A DNA stretch of 64,000 bases from IMCC45349 sp047219225. Its GTDB lineage: Bacteria > Bacteroidota > Bacteroidia > Flavobacteriales > Flavobacteriaceae. Under the pieces are notes generated by a model. That model made no database searches, was not told the DNA's origin, and saw only the letters and a list, made by a program, of their open reading frames with translations. The DNA is taken from the NCBI RefSeq assembly GCF_047219225.1, contig NZ_CP178208.1, positions 1,984,001 through 2,048,000 on the forward strand, read 5' to 3'. Shown here piece after piece: positions 36,596 through 45,145 of the stretch. Made by a program: the position numbers and the translations under genes. Each line of letters opens with the position of its first letter. The first letter of the stretch is position 1.

Positions 36596-37123
36596 ATGAG
36601 AAATTTAAAGCAAATCATGTTACTTTTAATGACAGTTTCATTAGTAACATTTACAGGATGTTCAAGTAGTGATGATGGTGGAGATGGAGGAAACGCAGGA
36701 GATGGTGTGTTAATAGCTAAAATTGATGGTACGTCTTTTGAGTCTATGCCTATTTCATCTTCAGCTACTATAGCAAATGGAGGACAAAATTTAATAATTA
36801 TAGCATCAAACAGCGATGGTAATGCCTTTGCTTTTACTGTGGTGGGTTTTGATGGTGTTGGTACCTATCCTTTAGGTGGAGGCGCTAATATTTTTAATAG
36901 TGGCTCATATACTGAAACAGATGTGGATATAAATAATCCTCAAAATTCTACAACCGAAATTTGGCAAGCGCCATACGACGATACTGTTGCAGGGGAATTA
37001 AGAGTCGCTGAAATTACAGACGATAAAGTTAAAGGAACATTTGAGTTTACAGGTAAAAATGTTAATGGAGACCAATCGTTAAAGACTATAACTGAAGGTT
37101 CTTTCAATTTAGATAGACAATAA
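36596..37123 (+). CDS. lipoprotein of unknown function
   Basis: The ATG at 36596 gives a 175-residue lipoprotein (lipobox TFTGC, Cys22, then SSSDDGG), while the in-frame ATG at 36569 would put nine odd residues before the signal peptide. The mature part is beta-rich with GVGTYPLGG and a repeated strand pattern, like small flavobacterial DUF6252-type lipoproteins. It is followed by the PQQ-propeller gene after 17 nt, so both likely respond to site 2. Confidence 0.7.
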   Translation: MRNLKQIMLLLMTVSLVTFTGCSSSDDGGDGGNAGDGVLIAKIDGTSFESMPISSSATIANGGQNLIIIASNSDGNAFAFTVVGFDGVGTYPLGGGANIFNSGSYTETDVDINNPQNSTTEIWQAPYDDTVAGELRVAEITDDKVKGTFEFTGKNVNGDQSLKTITEGSFNLDRQ

Positions 37124-37140
37124 ACTAAATATTATTTGTC

Positions 37141-39000
37141 ATGAAAGAACTAATTAATACTTTAAAAAGTATGCTAATAGTTGCATTGGTTTTTAGTACA
37201 ACTATAACATATGCGCAAAGAGCAGAAACACCAGATTATCAATATGACTTAGGAGGTAAAATAGATTATATGACCTTAACTGATGCAGGTGTTTTATTAA
37301 TTGCTCATGGAGATGGTTTAGCAGGTATAAAACCTGGTCAAGAAGGTTTAGTGTTTAATTTTGATGATTATGGCAAAGTAAAACAAGAAGAATTGTTTAT
37401 TGTGCCAAAAACACCTTACGTTATGGTTGGTCAAACGGGTTTTGGTGGTATATCAACTAAGCAAAGTGTGATTGATTTTGTGTCAGGGAAGCGTATTTTT
37501 GACACGAAGTCTAATGGTTGGAAAGCAGCACAAAGACCAACCTTAATAATGCCGCAAAATAAATTAATTGTTTCTGGACAACGTACAGCAAAAGAAAAAT
37601 ATACACAGGCTATTGGTATTTATAATATGGAAACAGGAGCTGAAGAAAAGTTGTTTGCATTAAAAGGAGCAAATGTACTTTCGGGAAGCCCTAAAATTAT
37701 AAATGGCGGAATTATTCTTCCTACAGCTAAAGGTGTTTATCGAATAGATGCCGAAACAGGAGCTGAAAGCTGGATGTTAGACCTTAAAAATGTAACTTAT
37801 GTTTATCCTGCTGCAGATGGTAAATCTATGTATGCTGCTGTTTTAAAAGGAAAAAACCATGAAGTTCATAAAATAAGCGAAAATGGAACTAAGTTATGGG
37901 CAGATGGTAAGAAGTTAAAAGGAAAGGTGTCTAATTTTCAAATTACAGATAAAGGCCTTGCTTTAGTTAGTAATGTAGCACCTTCAGGAAAGAAAGGTTT
38001 GGGTAAGTTAGCTTCGGCAAAACCACAAAGTCATATATCATTTTTATCTGCAAACAATGGTGAAGATTTATGGGAAAAAGCACCAAAAACTAAAGGATAT
38101 GTACAGCATTTCTATGTAATGGAAGATGGTATTTTATTCGGAATTCAATCTGGTGGTATTAATAAAATATCTTTTGATGGAAATCCATTGTTTAAAAAGC
38201 CTTTAAAAACAGGTGAAAACATTCATACAATGGCTTTGACAAAGCAAGGAATGATTTATATTACTGATAGTGATGCTAATATTATTAATCTAGATACTGG
38301 AGAATCAATTTGGTCTAAACCAATAAAGTATAAAAGAGCAAAAGCTGTTTGTAGTACTTATGATGAATCTCATAAAAGATATTTAATAAGTACAGGAAAT
38401 GAACTGGTAGCCATCGATGAAGATTCAGGAGATATTAGTACACTAGCTACTTACAAATTTGAAGAAAAAGAAAGTCCAACAAGTATTGAAGTTAGAAAGA
38501 ATGGATTGTTGTTGACTTCCGATCAAAATATGATGATGTTAGATTTTGAAGGATCAGAATCATTTCATGAATATTTTAGATCTCCAGGTAAAAGTGCTTT
38601 AGCAATAGTAGCTCTTAGTGCACTTGCATTATCATCAACAGCTATGATGGCAGACGCTAGTTTTCAAGCTGGAGCAAATCGAAATGCCATTGGGCAATAC
38701 AATAGTTATGGAGCTCAAAAACAAAGAGAAGCAGATGCTTTTCAAGCTATAGCAACAGCATCTTTTAATGAAATGAGCAAGCGCTTTAGAGCAACATCAG
38801 CAACAGAAAATGCTCAATTCATTTTAACAAAATTGGATGAAGGTGCTGGGTTAATAAAAATTAATAAAGATACTGGATTAGCAGAGAAAGAAATTATTCT
38901 AAAAAACAAAAAGCCAGAATACGAAGTTGATGAGTTTGGAGGCTATTTATATTATCAAGCCAAAGGAAATATTATTTATTCGTATAATTTAAATAAGTAA
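37141..39000 (+). CDS. secreted PQQ-type beta-propeller protein
   Basis: This 619-residue protein has a signal peptide (about 1-26, ...TYAQR) followed by repeated propeller blades with PQQ/WD-like ends (GVYRIDAETGAESWMLDLK, NIINLDTGESIWSKPIK, LVAIDEDSGD). A short Ala/Ser-rich hydrophobic stretch (about 485-505) lies near the end. No PQQ-binding or dehydrogenase residues are evident, so it is probably a protein-interaction propeller like BamB. It sits in the response-regulator region downstream of the lipoprotein. Confidence 0.75.
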   Translation: MKELINTLKSMLIVALVFSTTITYAQRAETPDYQYDLGGKIDYMTLTDAGVLLIAHGDGLAGIKPGQEGLVFNFDDYGKVKQEELFIVPKTPYVMVGQTGFGGISTKQSVIDFVSGKRIFDTKSNGWKAAQRPTLIMPQNKLIVSGQRTAKEKYTQAIGIYNMETGAEEKLFALKGANVLSGSPKIINGGIILPTAKGVYRIDAETGAESWMLDLKNVTYVYPAADGKSMYAAVLKGKNHEVHKISENGTKLWADGKKLKGKVSNFQITDKGLALVSNVAPSGKKGLGKLASAKPQSHISFLSANNGEDLWEKAPKTKGYVQHFYVMEDGILFGIQSGGINKISFDGNPLFKKPLKTGENIHTMALTKQGMIYITDSDANIINLDTGESIWSKPIKYKRAKAVCSTYDESHKRYLISTGNELVAIDEDSGDISTLATYKFEEKESPTSIEVRKNGLLLTSDQNMMMLDFEGSESFHEYFRSPGKSALAIVALSALALSSTAMMADASFQAGANRNAIGQYNSYGAQKQREADAFQAIATASFNEMSKRFRATSATENAQFILTKLDEGAGLIKINKDTGLAEKEIILKNKKPEYEVDEFGGYLYYQAKGNIIYSYNLNK

Positions 39001-39044
39001 TTAAAGAGCTAATTACAAATTAAATCTTGTTGTTGAGATTTGTT

Positions 39045-39086
39045 GATTAGGCGTGGTGGCTTTGCTCATTACGCTTAATCTTTTTT
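39045..39086 (+). terminator. terminator-like hairpin after the propeller gene
   Basis: GATTAGGCGT (39045-39054) pairs with ACGCTTAATC (39071-39080) with one G-T pair around a 16-nt loop, and six T residues follow. It separates the propeller gene from the MORN-repeat gene. Confidence 0.6.
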
Positions 39087-39148
39087 GTTAAGAGTGTATA
39101 TGTCTTAACAATTCTAAGTATATTGTATAATCATTAAAAAACTGTGTC

Positions 39149-39904
39149 ATGAGATTAATTGTTTTATTTTTTTTAATTACAAGCATAGGTTTAGCTCAAG
39201 AAGTTAAAACTCCTAATTCACCTCAACAAGTACCTGAACAAAAATCTACTGGATGTGTTAGCGGTAATTGTTATAATGGTTGGGGGAAATGGCAATACAA
39301 TAATGGGTATTATTCTGGTTTTTGGAAAGATGGAAAACGTAATGGTTATGGCTTATATGATTGGAAGGATGCAGGTAAATATATAGGTGCTTGGAAAGAT
39401 GACTCTAGAAATGGCTATGGAGTTTACTTTTATCAAAACGACACTAAAGATGAGATGATAGGGCAGTTTAAAAATGGAGAGCTTAATGGTTATGGGAAAA
39501 AATATGTAAAAGGTAAATGGAGTCAAGGAGAGTATAAAGATGGTGTATTGGTAGCTTCATATTCATTCTATGATAACAAAAAACCATTTGGCTGTATAGC
39601 TGGAGATTGTCAAAATAAATATGGTCGTTTTAAATGGGAAAATGGCGATAAGTTTACAGGTTTTTTTAAGAATGGTAAAATGTATGTAGGAACTTATGTG
39701 TTTAGTAATGGCGATAAATATTCTGGAATGTTTGTGAATAATTCTTTTCAAGGAGATGGTAGATTCTTCTTTAAAGATGGAAGTTATTACGGGGGAAAAT
39801 GGTATAATGGCAAATATGATGGATTAGGTTACTTTACAGACGCTGAATATAATAGCTCTATTGGTGTGTGGAGTGCTGGTGTTTTAGTAGAGTCTTATAA
39901 ATAG
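39149..39904 (+). CDS. secreted MORN-repeat protein
   Basis: This 251-residue protein has a signal peptide (1-17, ...IGLAQ). It carries at least six MORN repeats in two groups (YYSGFWKDGKRNGYGLYDW, KYIGAWKDDSRNGYGVYF, then KFTGFFKNGKMYVGTYVF and SYYGGKWYNGKYDGLGYF). Paired CVSGNC and CIAGDC motifs start each group. MORN repeats bind membranes or partner proteins, and no catalytic domain is attached. It lies between the unknown secreted genes and the kinase gene. Confidence 0.8.
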   Translation: MRLIVLFFLITSIGLAQEVKTPNSPQQVPEQKSTGCVSGNCYNGWGKWQYNNGYYSGFWKDGKRNGYGLYDWKDAGKYIGAWKDDSRNGYGVYFYQNDTKDEMIGQFKNGELNGYGKKYVKGKWSQGEYKDGVLVASYSFYDNKKPFGCIAGDCQNKYGRFKWENGDKFTGFFKNGKMYVGTYVFSNGDKYSGMFVNNSFQGDGRFFFKDGSYYGGKWYNGKYDGLGYFTDAEYNSSIGVWSAGVLVESYK

Positions 39905-40204
39905 TGTTAATTGGTTGTTTTTTAGCGCCTTGTAAAATATAATTAAACTCATGTTAAGAGGTTAGAAGATTGAATGAGATTTCTCTTATACGCTTAATCT
40001 TTTTTTTACTACTTCTTATCGAAAAAAAGAGATTCTAGCTTTAATATGTTTTATCTTCGAAATGCTATTAATCAATTTTTTTAAAAAAGCGTCAGGTTTT
40101 AAGGTGTAAAAATCAAAAATTACTGATGCTTTTTTTGTGTCTAACATTTTCTGGTAATTATTTCATAATTACTATCTTCATAAGGCATTAATAATTTTAA
40201 AGTT
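39905..40204. other. 300-bp gap between the MORN and kinase genes
   Basis: No gene was seen here. The gap holds a terminator-like hairpin (40083-40135) and a T-rich sequence at about 39991-40010 that repeats the ACGCTTAATCTTTTTT stretch found at 39071-39086. No copy of the 16-bp response-regulator site is present, so the kinase gene is not obviously in that regulon. Confidence 0.4.
40083..40137 (+). terminator. long-stem terminator before the kinase gene
   Basis: AAAAAAGCGTCAG (40083-40095) pairs with CTGATGCTTTTTT (40123-40135), one G-T pair, loop of 27 nt, followed by T. It probably ends transcription from the left. Confidence 0.55.
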
Positions 40205-42163
40205 ATGAGGCTGTTAAGTTTAGTTGTTGTTTTGTTTTTTTCGTTTAGTTGTTTAGCGCAAAATAATGATGAAAAACTAAGTTTAGAGTTGATAAAAGAA
40301 CTGCAAAATTCTACGAACCCAGTCAATCAATTAGATACATATGAAAAGCTTGTTTTATCTGCTTTAGATAATAACGATTCTTTAGCTTTTGAATATGCGC
40401 AAAAAATGTTTGATTTAGCTGTTTTGAGCAAATTAAAACATAAGCAAGGAGTTGCGTTGTATTACCTTGGACGTTCTAATTTGGAATTAAATAAAACAAA
40501 AGCTTTAGAGTTTTTTAAGGAAGCATTACCAATACTAGAAGCTAATGAGGATGAGAATTTAAAAGATGTTTATTATCATTTGTCTAATATCTACGTGATT
40601 TTTTCAGACTTTCCTAAAAGTTTACAATCTGCCTTAACCTCATTAGAAATAAATCAAGCGCTAGAGATAGATAAAAACATTCAAAGAGATATGTCTTATA
40701 TAGGTTATGTTTTTGATAGGATGTATGAATTTAAGGAGTCGATTAAATGGAATAGAAAAGCACTGCAAATAGCTAAAAAACTAAATGATAAAGAAGCAGA
40801 AGCTATTTGTTATGGCAGAATTGGAATTGCTTACGATGAGTTAGCTGAAAAAGATAATTTTAATAAGAAACTGTTTGATAGTGCTTTGTATTATAATTTA
40901 ACTGCTGTAAAGCTAAGTGAAGAAGTTGGCAATCTAGGATTTACTAGGACAACGTACTCAAACATTGGTAACAGTTACTCTAAATTAAAAAACTATGATA
41001 AAGCAGAGGAATACACAATAAAGTCACTAGCTGTTCCAGGTTTTGATGAAAAAAAAGGAGTGACATTGGTTAATTTAGGGAAAATTTATCTTGAAACAGG
41101 AAGGTATGATCAGGCAAGAAAAATACTAGATAGTGCTATGTGGAATACAAAACACTATGGTACTAGAAAGTATGAATTAGAAGCGTATTATAGGTTTCAT
41201 GAATTAGACTTAAAGCTCGGGAACTCTAAAAGTGCTTTAAAAAATTATAAAGCTTATAAAGCAATTGAAGATTCTTTGTTAAATGAAACAAAAACAAAAC
41301 AAATTGCCGAAATGAGCGAGCGTTATAAAAGTGCCGAAAAGGAAGTGCAACTTGCGCAAACAAGAGCTACTATTGCTGAAAAAGATTTAGATCTTCAACA
41401 GAAAAATATTCAAATTTATGGATTAGCTATAGCTGCTTTAGTATTTATTGTTTTAGGATATTTATTAGTAAATCAACAGAAGCTTAAAAATAGACAACTC
41501 CAAAAAGAGAATTTACTTAAAAACGCTTTAGCTAAGATTGAAATTCAAAATAAATTGCAAGACCAGAGATTGAGAATTTCAAGGGATTTGCATGATAATA
41601 TTGGAGCCCAATTAACATTTATTATTTCTTCTATAGATAATTTAAAATATGGATTTAATATTGAAGATAATATGTTAACCAACAAATTAACGGGGATTAG
41701 CAATTTTACTAAAGAAACTATTTATGAGTTAAGAGATACTATTTGGGCAATGAATAAGAATGAAATCAATTTTGACGATTTACAGTCAAGGATTTCTAAT
41801 TTCATCGATAAAGCTAATATTGCTTCTAAAGGTATTCAGTTTAGCTTTAATGTAGCAGATGAAGTGTCTCAGAATATTAAGTTCACTTCAGTAGAAGGAA
41901 TGAACCTCTATCGAATTATTCAAGAAGCAATTAATAATTCAATAAAACATTCGAAGGCAAGCGAAATAACTGTACTTATAAGTTTGAATGAAAAAGGTTT
42001 AGTAATTACGATTACAGATAATGGAATTGGTTTTGATAAAGACAAAGTAGAACTAAGTAATGGTGTTAATAATATGGAAAAGAGAGCTTCAGAAATTAAT
42101 GCACAACTTAATATTCAATCACAAAAAGAAAATGGGACAACAATCACCATTTTAAAGAGGTAA
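40205..42163 (+). CDS. TPR sensor histidine kinase (HisKA_3 type)
   Basis: This 652-residue kinase has a signal peptide (about 1-19, ...LAQN), periplasmic TPR repeats (about 25-380), one membrane helix (about 399-420), a short coiled coil, a HisKA_3 dimerisation domain with phospho-acceptor H463 in SRDLHDNIGAQL, and a HATPase domain (about 545-652; N in EAINNSIKHS, GIGF box). This is the NarX/DesK-like class that pairs with LuxR-type response regulators. The regulator gene follows 69 nt downstream. Confidence 0.9.
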   Translation: MRLLSLVVVLFFSFSCLAQNNDEKLSLELIKELQNSTNPVNQLDTYEKLVLSALDNNDSLAFEYAQKMFDLAVLSKLKHKQGVALYYLGRSNLELNKTKALEFFKEALPILEANEDENLKDVYYHLSNIYVIFSDFPKSLQSALTSLEINQALEIDKNIQRDMSYIGYVFDRMYEFKESIKWNRKALQIAKKLNDKEAEAICYGRIGIAYDELAEKDNFNKKLFDSALYYNLTAVKLSEEVGNLGFTRTTYSNIGNSYSKLKNYDKAEEYTIKSLAVPGFDEKKGVTLVNLGKIYLETGRYDQARKILDSAMWNTKHYGTRKYELEAYYRFHELDLKLGNSKSALKNYKAYKAIEDSLLNETKTKQIAEMSERYKSAEKEVQLAQTRATIAEKDLDLQQKNIQIYGLAIAALVFIVLGYLLVNQQKLKNRQLQKENLLKNALAKIEIQNKLQDQRLRISRDLHDNIGAQLTFIISSIDNLKYGFNIEDNMLTNKLTGISNFTKETIYELRDTIWAMNKNEINFDDLQSRISNFIDKANIASKGIQFSFNVADEVSQNIKFTSVEGMNLYRIIQEAINNSIKHSKASEITVLISLNEKGLVITITDNGIGFDKDKVELSNGVNNMEKRASEINAQLNIQSQKENGTTITILKR

Positions 42164-42169
42164 TTAAAA

Positions 42170-42185
42170 TACGCAACTCATCGTA
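42170..42185. promoter_or_regulatory. response-regulator site, copy 3 (autoregulation)
   Basis: TACGCAACTCATCGTA has one base different from copies 1 and 2, and only in the spacer. It lies 47 nt before the response-regulator start, so the regulator probably controls its own gene. Confidence 0.6.
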
Positions 42186-42232
42186 TTTTAAGTAAAACAG
42201 TATTGATGTATATTTACATAATTCAATAATTT

Positions 42233-42883
42233 ATGTCTGTAAAAATTGCCATAGTAGATGATAATTCCTTTTTAATTAAAGCGGTTAAAGAAAAACTGTC
42301 TTTTTTTACCGATTTAGAGTATAGATTTTCAGCATCTAATGGGTCTGATTTTATTACTAAACTAGAAGCTAATCATAACATTGATTTAATACTAATGGAT
42401 ATTGAAATGCCAATATTAAATGGTATTGAAACTACAGCTATAGTTAAGCAGAAATATCCACATATTAAAATTATTATGCTCACAGTGTTTGATAATGATG
42501 AAAACATATTCAATGCAATTAAAGCTGGAGCAGATGGTTACTTGTTAAAGGAAATCAACCCAAGAGATTTACATGATGGTATAATAGAAACACTTAATGG
42601 AGGTGCTGCAATGAATCCGTCAATAGCAATGAAAACATTAAAGCTTTTGCGAAATCCTATCGAAATAGAAAACAAGCAAGAGCAAGAAGATATAAAACTT
42701 ACAAAAAGAGAAACAGATGTTCTTGAGCAATTAAGTAAAGGATTAAGTTATAACTTAATTGCTGAAAACTTAATTTTATCTACAGGAACTATTCGTAAAC
42801 ATATTGAACATATTTATCGAAAGTTACAGGTTCATAATAAGTTAGAGGCAGTTCAAAAGGCAAAAAGGAATAAGTTAATCTGA
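42233..42883 (+). CDS. NarL/FixJ-family response regulator
   Basis: This 216-residue protein has a receiver domain (1-120) with the phospho-acceptor aspartate D56 in LILMDIEMP, and a C-terminal LuxR-type HTH (about 150-212; LTKRETDVLEQLSKGLSYN and STGTIRKHIEHI). It is the cognate partner of the preceding TPR kinase. A NarL-type 7-2-7 inverted site lies before its own gene and before two other genes in the window, which identifies likely targets. Confidence 0.92.
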   Translation: MSVKIAIVDDNSFLIKAVKEKLSFFTDLEYRFSASNGSDFITKLEANHNIDLILMDIEMPILNGIETTAIVKQKYPHIKIIMLTVFDNDENIFNAIKAGADGYLLKEINPRDLHDGIIETLNGGAAMNPSIAMKTLKLLRNPIEIENKQEQEDIKLTKRETDVLEQLSKGLSYNLIAENLILSTGTIRKHIEHIYRKLQVHNKLEAVQKAKRNKLI

Positions 42884-42992
42884 TAAATTTGCACCTAATT
42901 TCCGTTCGTCTATTTTTCTGTAAACATCATCGAAAATAGAATAGCACACTCAATTATAAAGATATATTTGTTGTGCTATTAATCAAGAATTC

Positions 42993-43038
42993 AAGCATTA
43001 GTAAACTTTGTTTTTTCAAAGCGAGCTAATGCTTTTTT
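42993..43038. terminator. bidirectional terminator between regulator and rhodanese genes
   Basis: AAGCATTAG (42993-43001) pairs with CTAATGCTT (43026-43034) with an inner CTTTG/CAAAG stem, and a T run follows. It lies directly at the stop of the minus-strand rhodanese gene, so it may serve both transcripts. Confidence 0.7.
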
Positions 43039-43343
43039 TATAGCTTATTATTTAAGCTTTGCCATCCACCTCCATTCATTGCTTCAATACCATTTTGTTT
43101 TAATATGCTTGCAGCATTTGCGCTACGCATACCACTAGCACAGCAAGTAATAACAGGTTTGTTTTGCTTTTTAATATCAGCTAGTTTTGAAGTTAATATT
43201 TGTAAAGGAATATTCTTAGAGCCTGTTATAGCTCCATTAGCATATTCTCCGGTTGTTCTAACGTCAAGTATAATGGCGTTTCTAGATTTAAAGTCATCAA
43301 TCATTTTCTGTTTGTCTTTAAATAAAAAATCAAAAATTCCCAT
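43038..43343 (-). CDS. single-domain rhodanese-like protein
   Basis: This 101-residue protein is a complete rhodanese domain with active-site cysteine in CCASGMRS (the six-residue loop typical of GlpE-like sulfurtransferases) and the conserved ILDVRTTGEY start. No signal peptide. It is transcribed divergently from the tetR gene. Its sulfur acceptor is unknown. Confidence 0.85.
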   Translation of the reverse strand: MGIFDFLFKDKQKMIDDFKSRNAIILDVRTTGEYANGAITGSKNIPLQILTSKLADIKKQNKPVITCCASGMRSANAASILKQNGIEAMNGGGWQSLNNKL

Positions 43344-43386
43344 ATCAATATTTTTAACAAAGGTCTAATTTATAAAAATACTATGG

Positions 43387-43402
43387 TGTAACAAGAGTTA
43401 CA
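43387..43402. promoter_or_regulatory. palindrome before tetR, possible autoregulatory operator
   Basis: TGTAAC and GTTACA flank 4 nt (AAGA). The core GTAAC, 4 nt, GTTAC has the same 5-4-5 layout as the CTAAC, 4 nt, GTTAG operators before paaE and E2. It lies 24 nt before the tetR start, in the divergent promoter region. Confidence 0.45.
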
Positions 43403-43425
43403 AAAAATCTGTATATTCAACGCTC

Positions 43426-43995
43426 ATGAAAATAAATACACGTAAAGACCAGATCATAGAAACATCAGCCATTCTTTTTAAAGAAAAAGGATATAGTGCA
43501 GTAACTATGAGAGACATTGCAAAAGCAATGGATATTAAAGCAGCAAGCTTATATAATCATATCAAATCCAAACAAGAAATACTTTCAGATATTATCATTT
43601 CTTTAGCCGAAGAGTTTATTAAAGGTATGAATGTAATATTAGTGTCCGAAAAATCGAGTATCGATAAACTTAAAAGTGTTATTGAATTGCATGTTGATAT
43701 TACATCTAATAATCAAAATGGAATGGCATCTTTAAATAATGATTGGATGCATTTAGATGGTAAACTTGAATATTATCTCAAGCTTCGAAAAGATTATGAA
43801 GAAAATTTTAGAAGCATAATTAAAGAAGGAATTAGTAAAAATGAACTTCATAATTCTAATCCAGAAGTCATGCTATTTTCAATCTTATCTACATTAAGGT
43901 CGCTTTATATATGGATCCCAAATAAAGACGATTTATTACCAGAAACATTGGCTTCCGATTTGAGTAATGTATTATTAAATGGAATTGTGAAATAA
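43426..43995 (+). CDS. TetR-family regulator of the phenylacetate genes (PaaR-like)
   Basis: This 189-residue protein has an N-terminal TetR HTH (about 8-55; GYSAVTMRDIAKAMDIKAAS and LYNHIKSKQEIL) and a C-terminal helical ligand domain (about 75-189). It is divergent from the rhodanese gene and directly before the paa operon. A palindrome covers the paaE start region, so it is likely the repressor, and phenylacetyl-CoA is the usual effector of such regulators. The effector here is inferred. Confidence 0.85.
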   Translation: MKINTRKDQIIETSAILFKEKGYSAVTMRDIAKAMDIKAASLYNHIKSKQEILSDIIISLAEEFIKGMNVILVSEKSSIDKLKSVIELHVDITSNNQNGMASLNNDWMHLDGKLEYYLKLRKDYEENFRSIIKEGISKNELHNSNPEVMLFSILSTLRSLYIWIPNKDDLLPETLASDLSNVLLNGIVK

Positions 43996-44018
43996 TTGAT
44001 ACAAATTTTGTAAATTTG
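43985..44018 (+). promoter_or_regulatory. paa operon promoter
   Basis: TAAATTTG (44011-44018) fits TAnnTTTG exactly, with a TTG at 43985-43987 and a 23-nt spacer, at the upper limit of usual spacing. The TetR palindrome begins 7 nt downstream of the -7 element and so covers the predicted transcription start. Confidence 0.6.
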
Positions 44019-44025
44019 ACAACCA

Positions 44026-44043
44026 AACTAACAGTTGTTAGTT
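44026..44043. promoter_or_regulatory. TetR operator, paa operon
   Basis: AACTAACAGTTGTTAGTT is a perfect palindrome over its arms (AACTAAC and GTTAGTT). It lies 28 nt before the paaE start and just after the promoter -7 element, where a bound repressor would block RNA polymerase. The same arms recur at 56328-56345. Confidence 0.7.
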
Positions 44044-44071
44044 TTAATTATTTTACAACATTAATAATTTC

Positions 44072-45145
44072 ATGGCAGATTTTCATAAAATAAAAGTTGC
44101 AGACATATATAAAGAAACTAAAGATACGTCTGTTATTACTTTTGATATACCTCAAGATTTAAAAGCAGATTTTGAATTTACTCCAGGACAACACTTAACT
44201 TTAAGAAAGGAAATAAATGGCGAAGATATTCGTCGTTCATATTCGTTGTGTTCAAGTCCTTTAGAAAATCAATGGAAGGTTGCTGTTAAGCAAATTCCAG
44301 AAGGTAAGTTCTCAACCTTTGTAAACGAAGATCTTAAAATTGGAGACGAGTTGGATGTGATGTCGCCAAGCGGAACTTTTGGCGTTGAGTCAAAAGAAGA
44401 GCTAAAAAAGAATTACTTGTTTTTTGCTGCAGGAAGTGGAATTACACCATTAATGTCAATGATTAAAACACATTTGGCAAATGAACCTAACTCTACATGT
44501 AAGTTGTTTTATGTAAATAAAACCGTAAAATCCATTATCTTTAAGGAAGAGTTAGAACAGCTAAGAAATACATACTTTGGACGTTTAGAAATTTATTATT
44601 TCTTAACTAAAGAACGTAGAGATATTGAATTGTTTAATGGACGTTTTAATGACGAGAAAATGCAAGTACTAACTAAGACGTTTATTGATATTCCAGATAC
44701 TAATGAAGTATTCCTTTGTGGGCCAGAAAACATGGTGAATTATGTAAGTGAATACCTTGTAAATTCAGGATTACCAAAAGAATTAGTGCATTTTGAACTA
44801 TTCGTAAAAGGTTTGTCTGAAGAAGATATTAAACGTGCAGAGCGATTAGCGCAACAAAACGTTGAAGGAACTGAAGTAACTATAGTTGATGGTGGTAAAG
44901 ATTTCCATTTTACCATGACTAAAGAATATGATAACATACTTGACGCTGCACTTGGTGCAGGTGCAGATTTACCATTTGCTTGTAAAGGTGGTGTGTGTAG
45001 TACTTGTAAATGTGAAGTGAAAGAAGGAACTGTAGAAATGAAAATTAACTACGCTTTAGAAGAATTTGAAGTAGCTAAAAATTGGGTGTTAAGTTGTCAA
45101 GCAGTACCAACATCAGATAAAGTAGTAGTTGATTTTGATGTGTAA
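44072..45145 (+). CDS. paaE: phenylacetyl-CoA epoxidase reductase PaaE
   Basis: This 357-residue protein passes electrons from NAD(P)H to the PaaABC(D) oxygenase. A FAD-binding domain (RRSYSLCSSP at about 52-61) is followed by an NAD-binding domain (FFAAGSGITPLMSMI at about 118-132) and a C-terminal plant-type 2Fe-2S ferredoxin domain (C304, C309, C312 and the later Cys in LSCQ). Domain order and length match PaaE. In this cluster it comes first, unlike the ABCDE order of E. coli. Confidence 0.93.
   Translation: MADFHKIKVADIYKETKDTSVITFDIPQDLKADFEFTPGQHLTLRKEINGEDIRRSYSLCSSPLENQWKVAVKQIPEGKFSTFVNEDLKIGDELDVMSPSGTFGVESKEELKKNYLFFAAGSGITPLMSMIKTHLANEPNSTCKLFYVNKTVKSIIFKEELEQLRNTYFGRLEIYYFLTKERRDIELFNGRFNDEKMQVLTKTFIDIPDTNEVFLCGPENMVNYVSEYLVNSGLPKELVHFELFVKGLSEEDIKRAERLAQQNVEGTEVTIVDGGKDFHFTMTKEYDNILDAALGAGADLPFACKGGVCSTCKCEVKEGTVEMKINYALEEFEVAKNWVLSCQAVPTSDKVVVDFDV

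Noticed and set aside
39991..40012. Second terminator after the MORN gene
   Set aside because: The T-run and ACGCTTAATC sequence resemble 39071-39086, but the matching stem has several internal mismatches.
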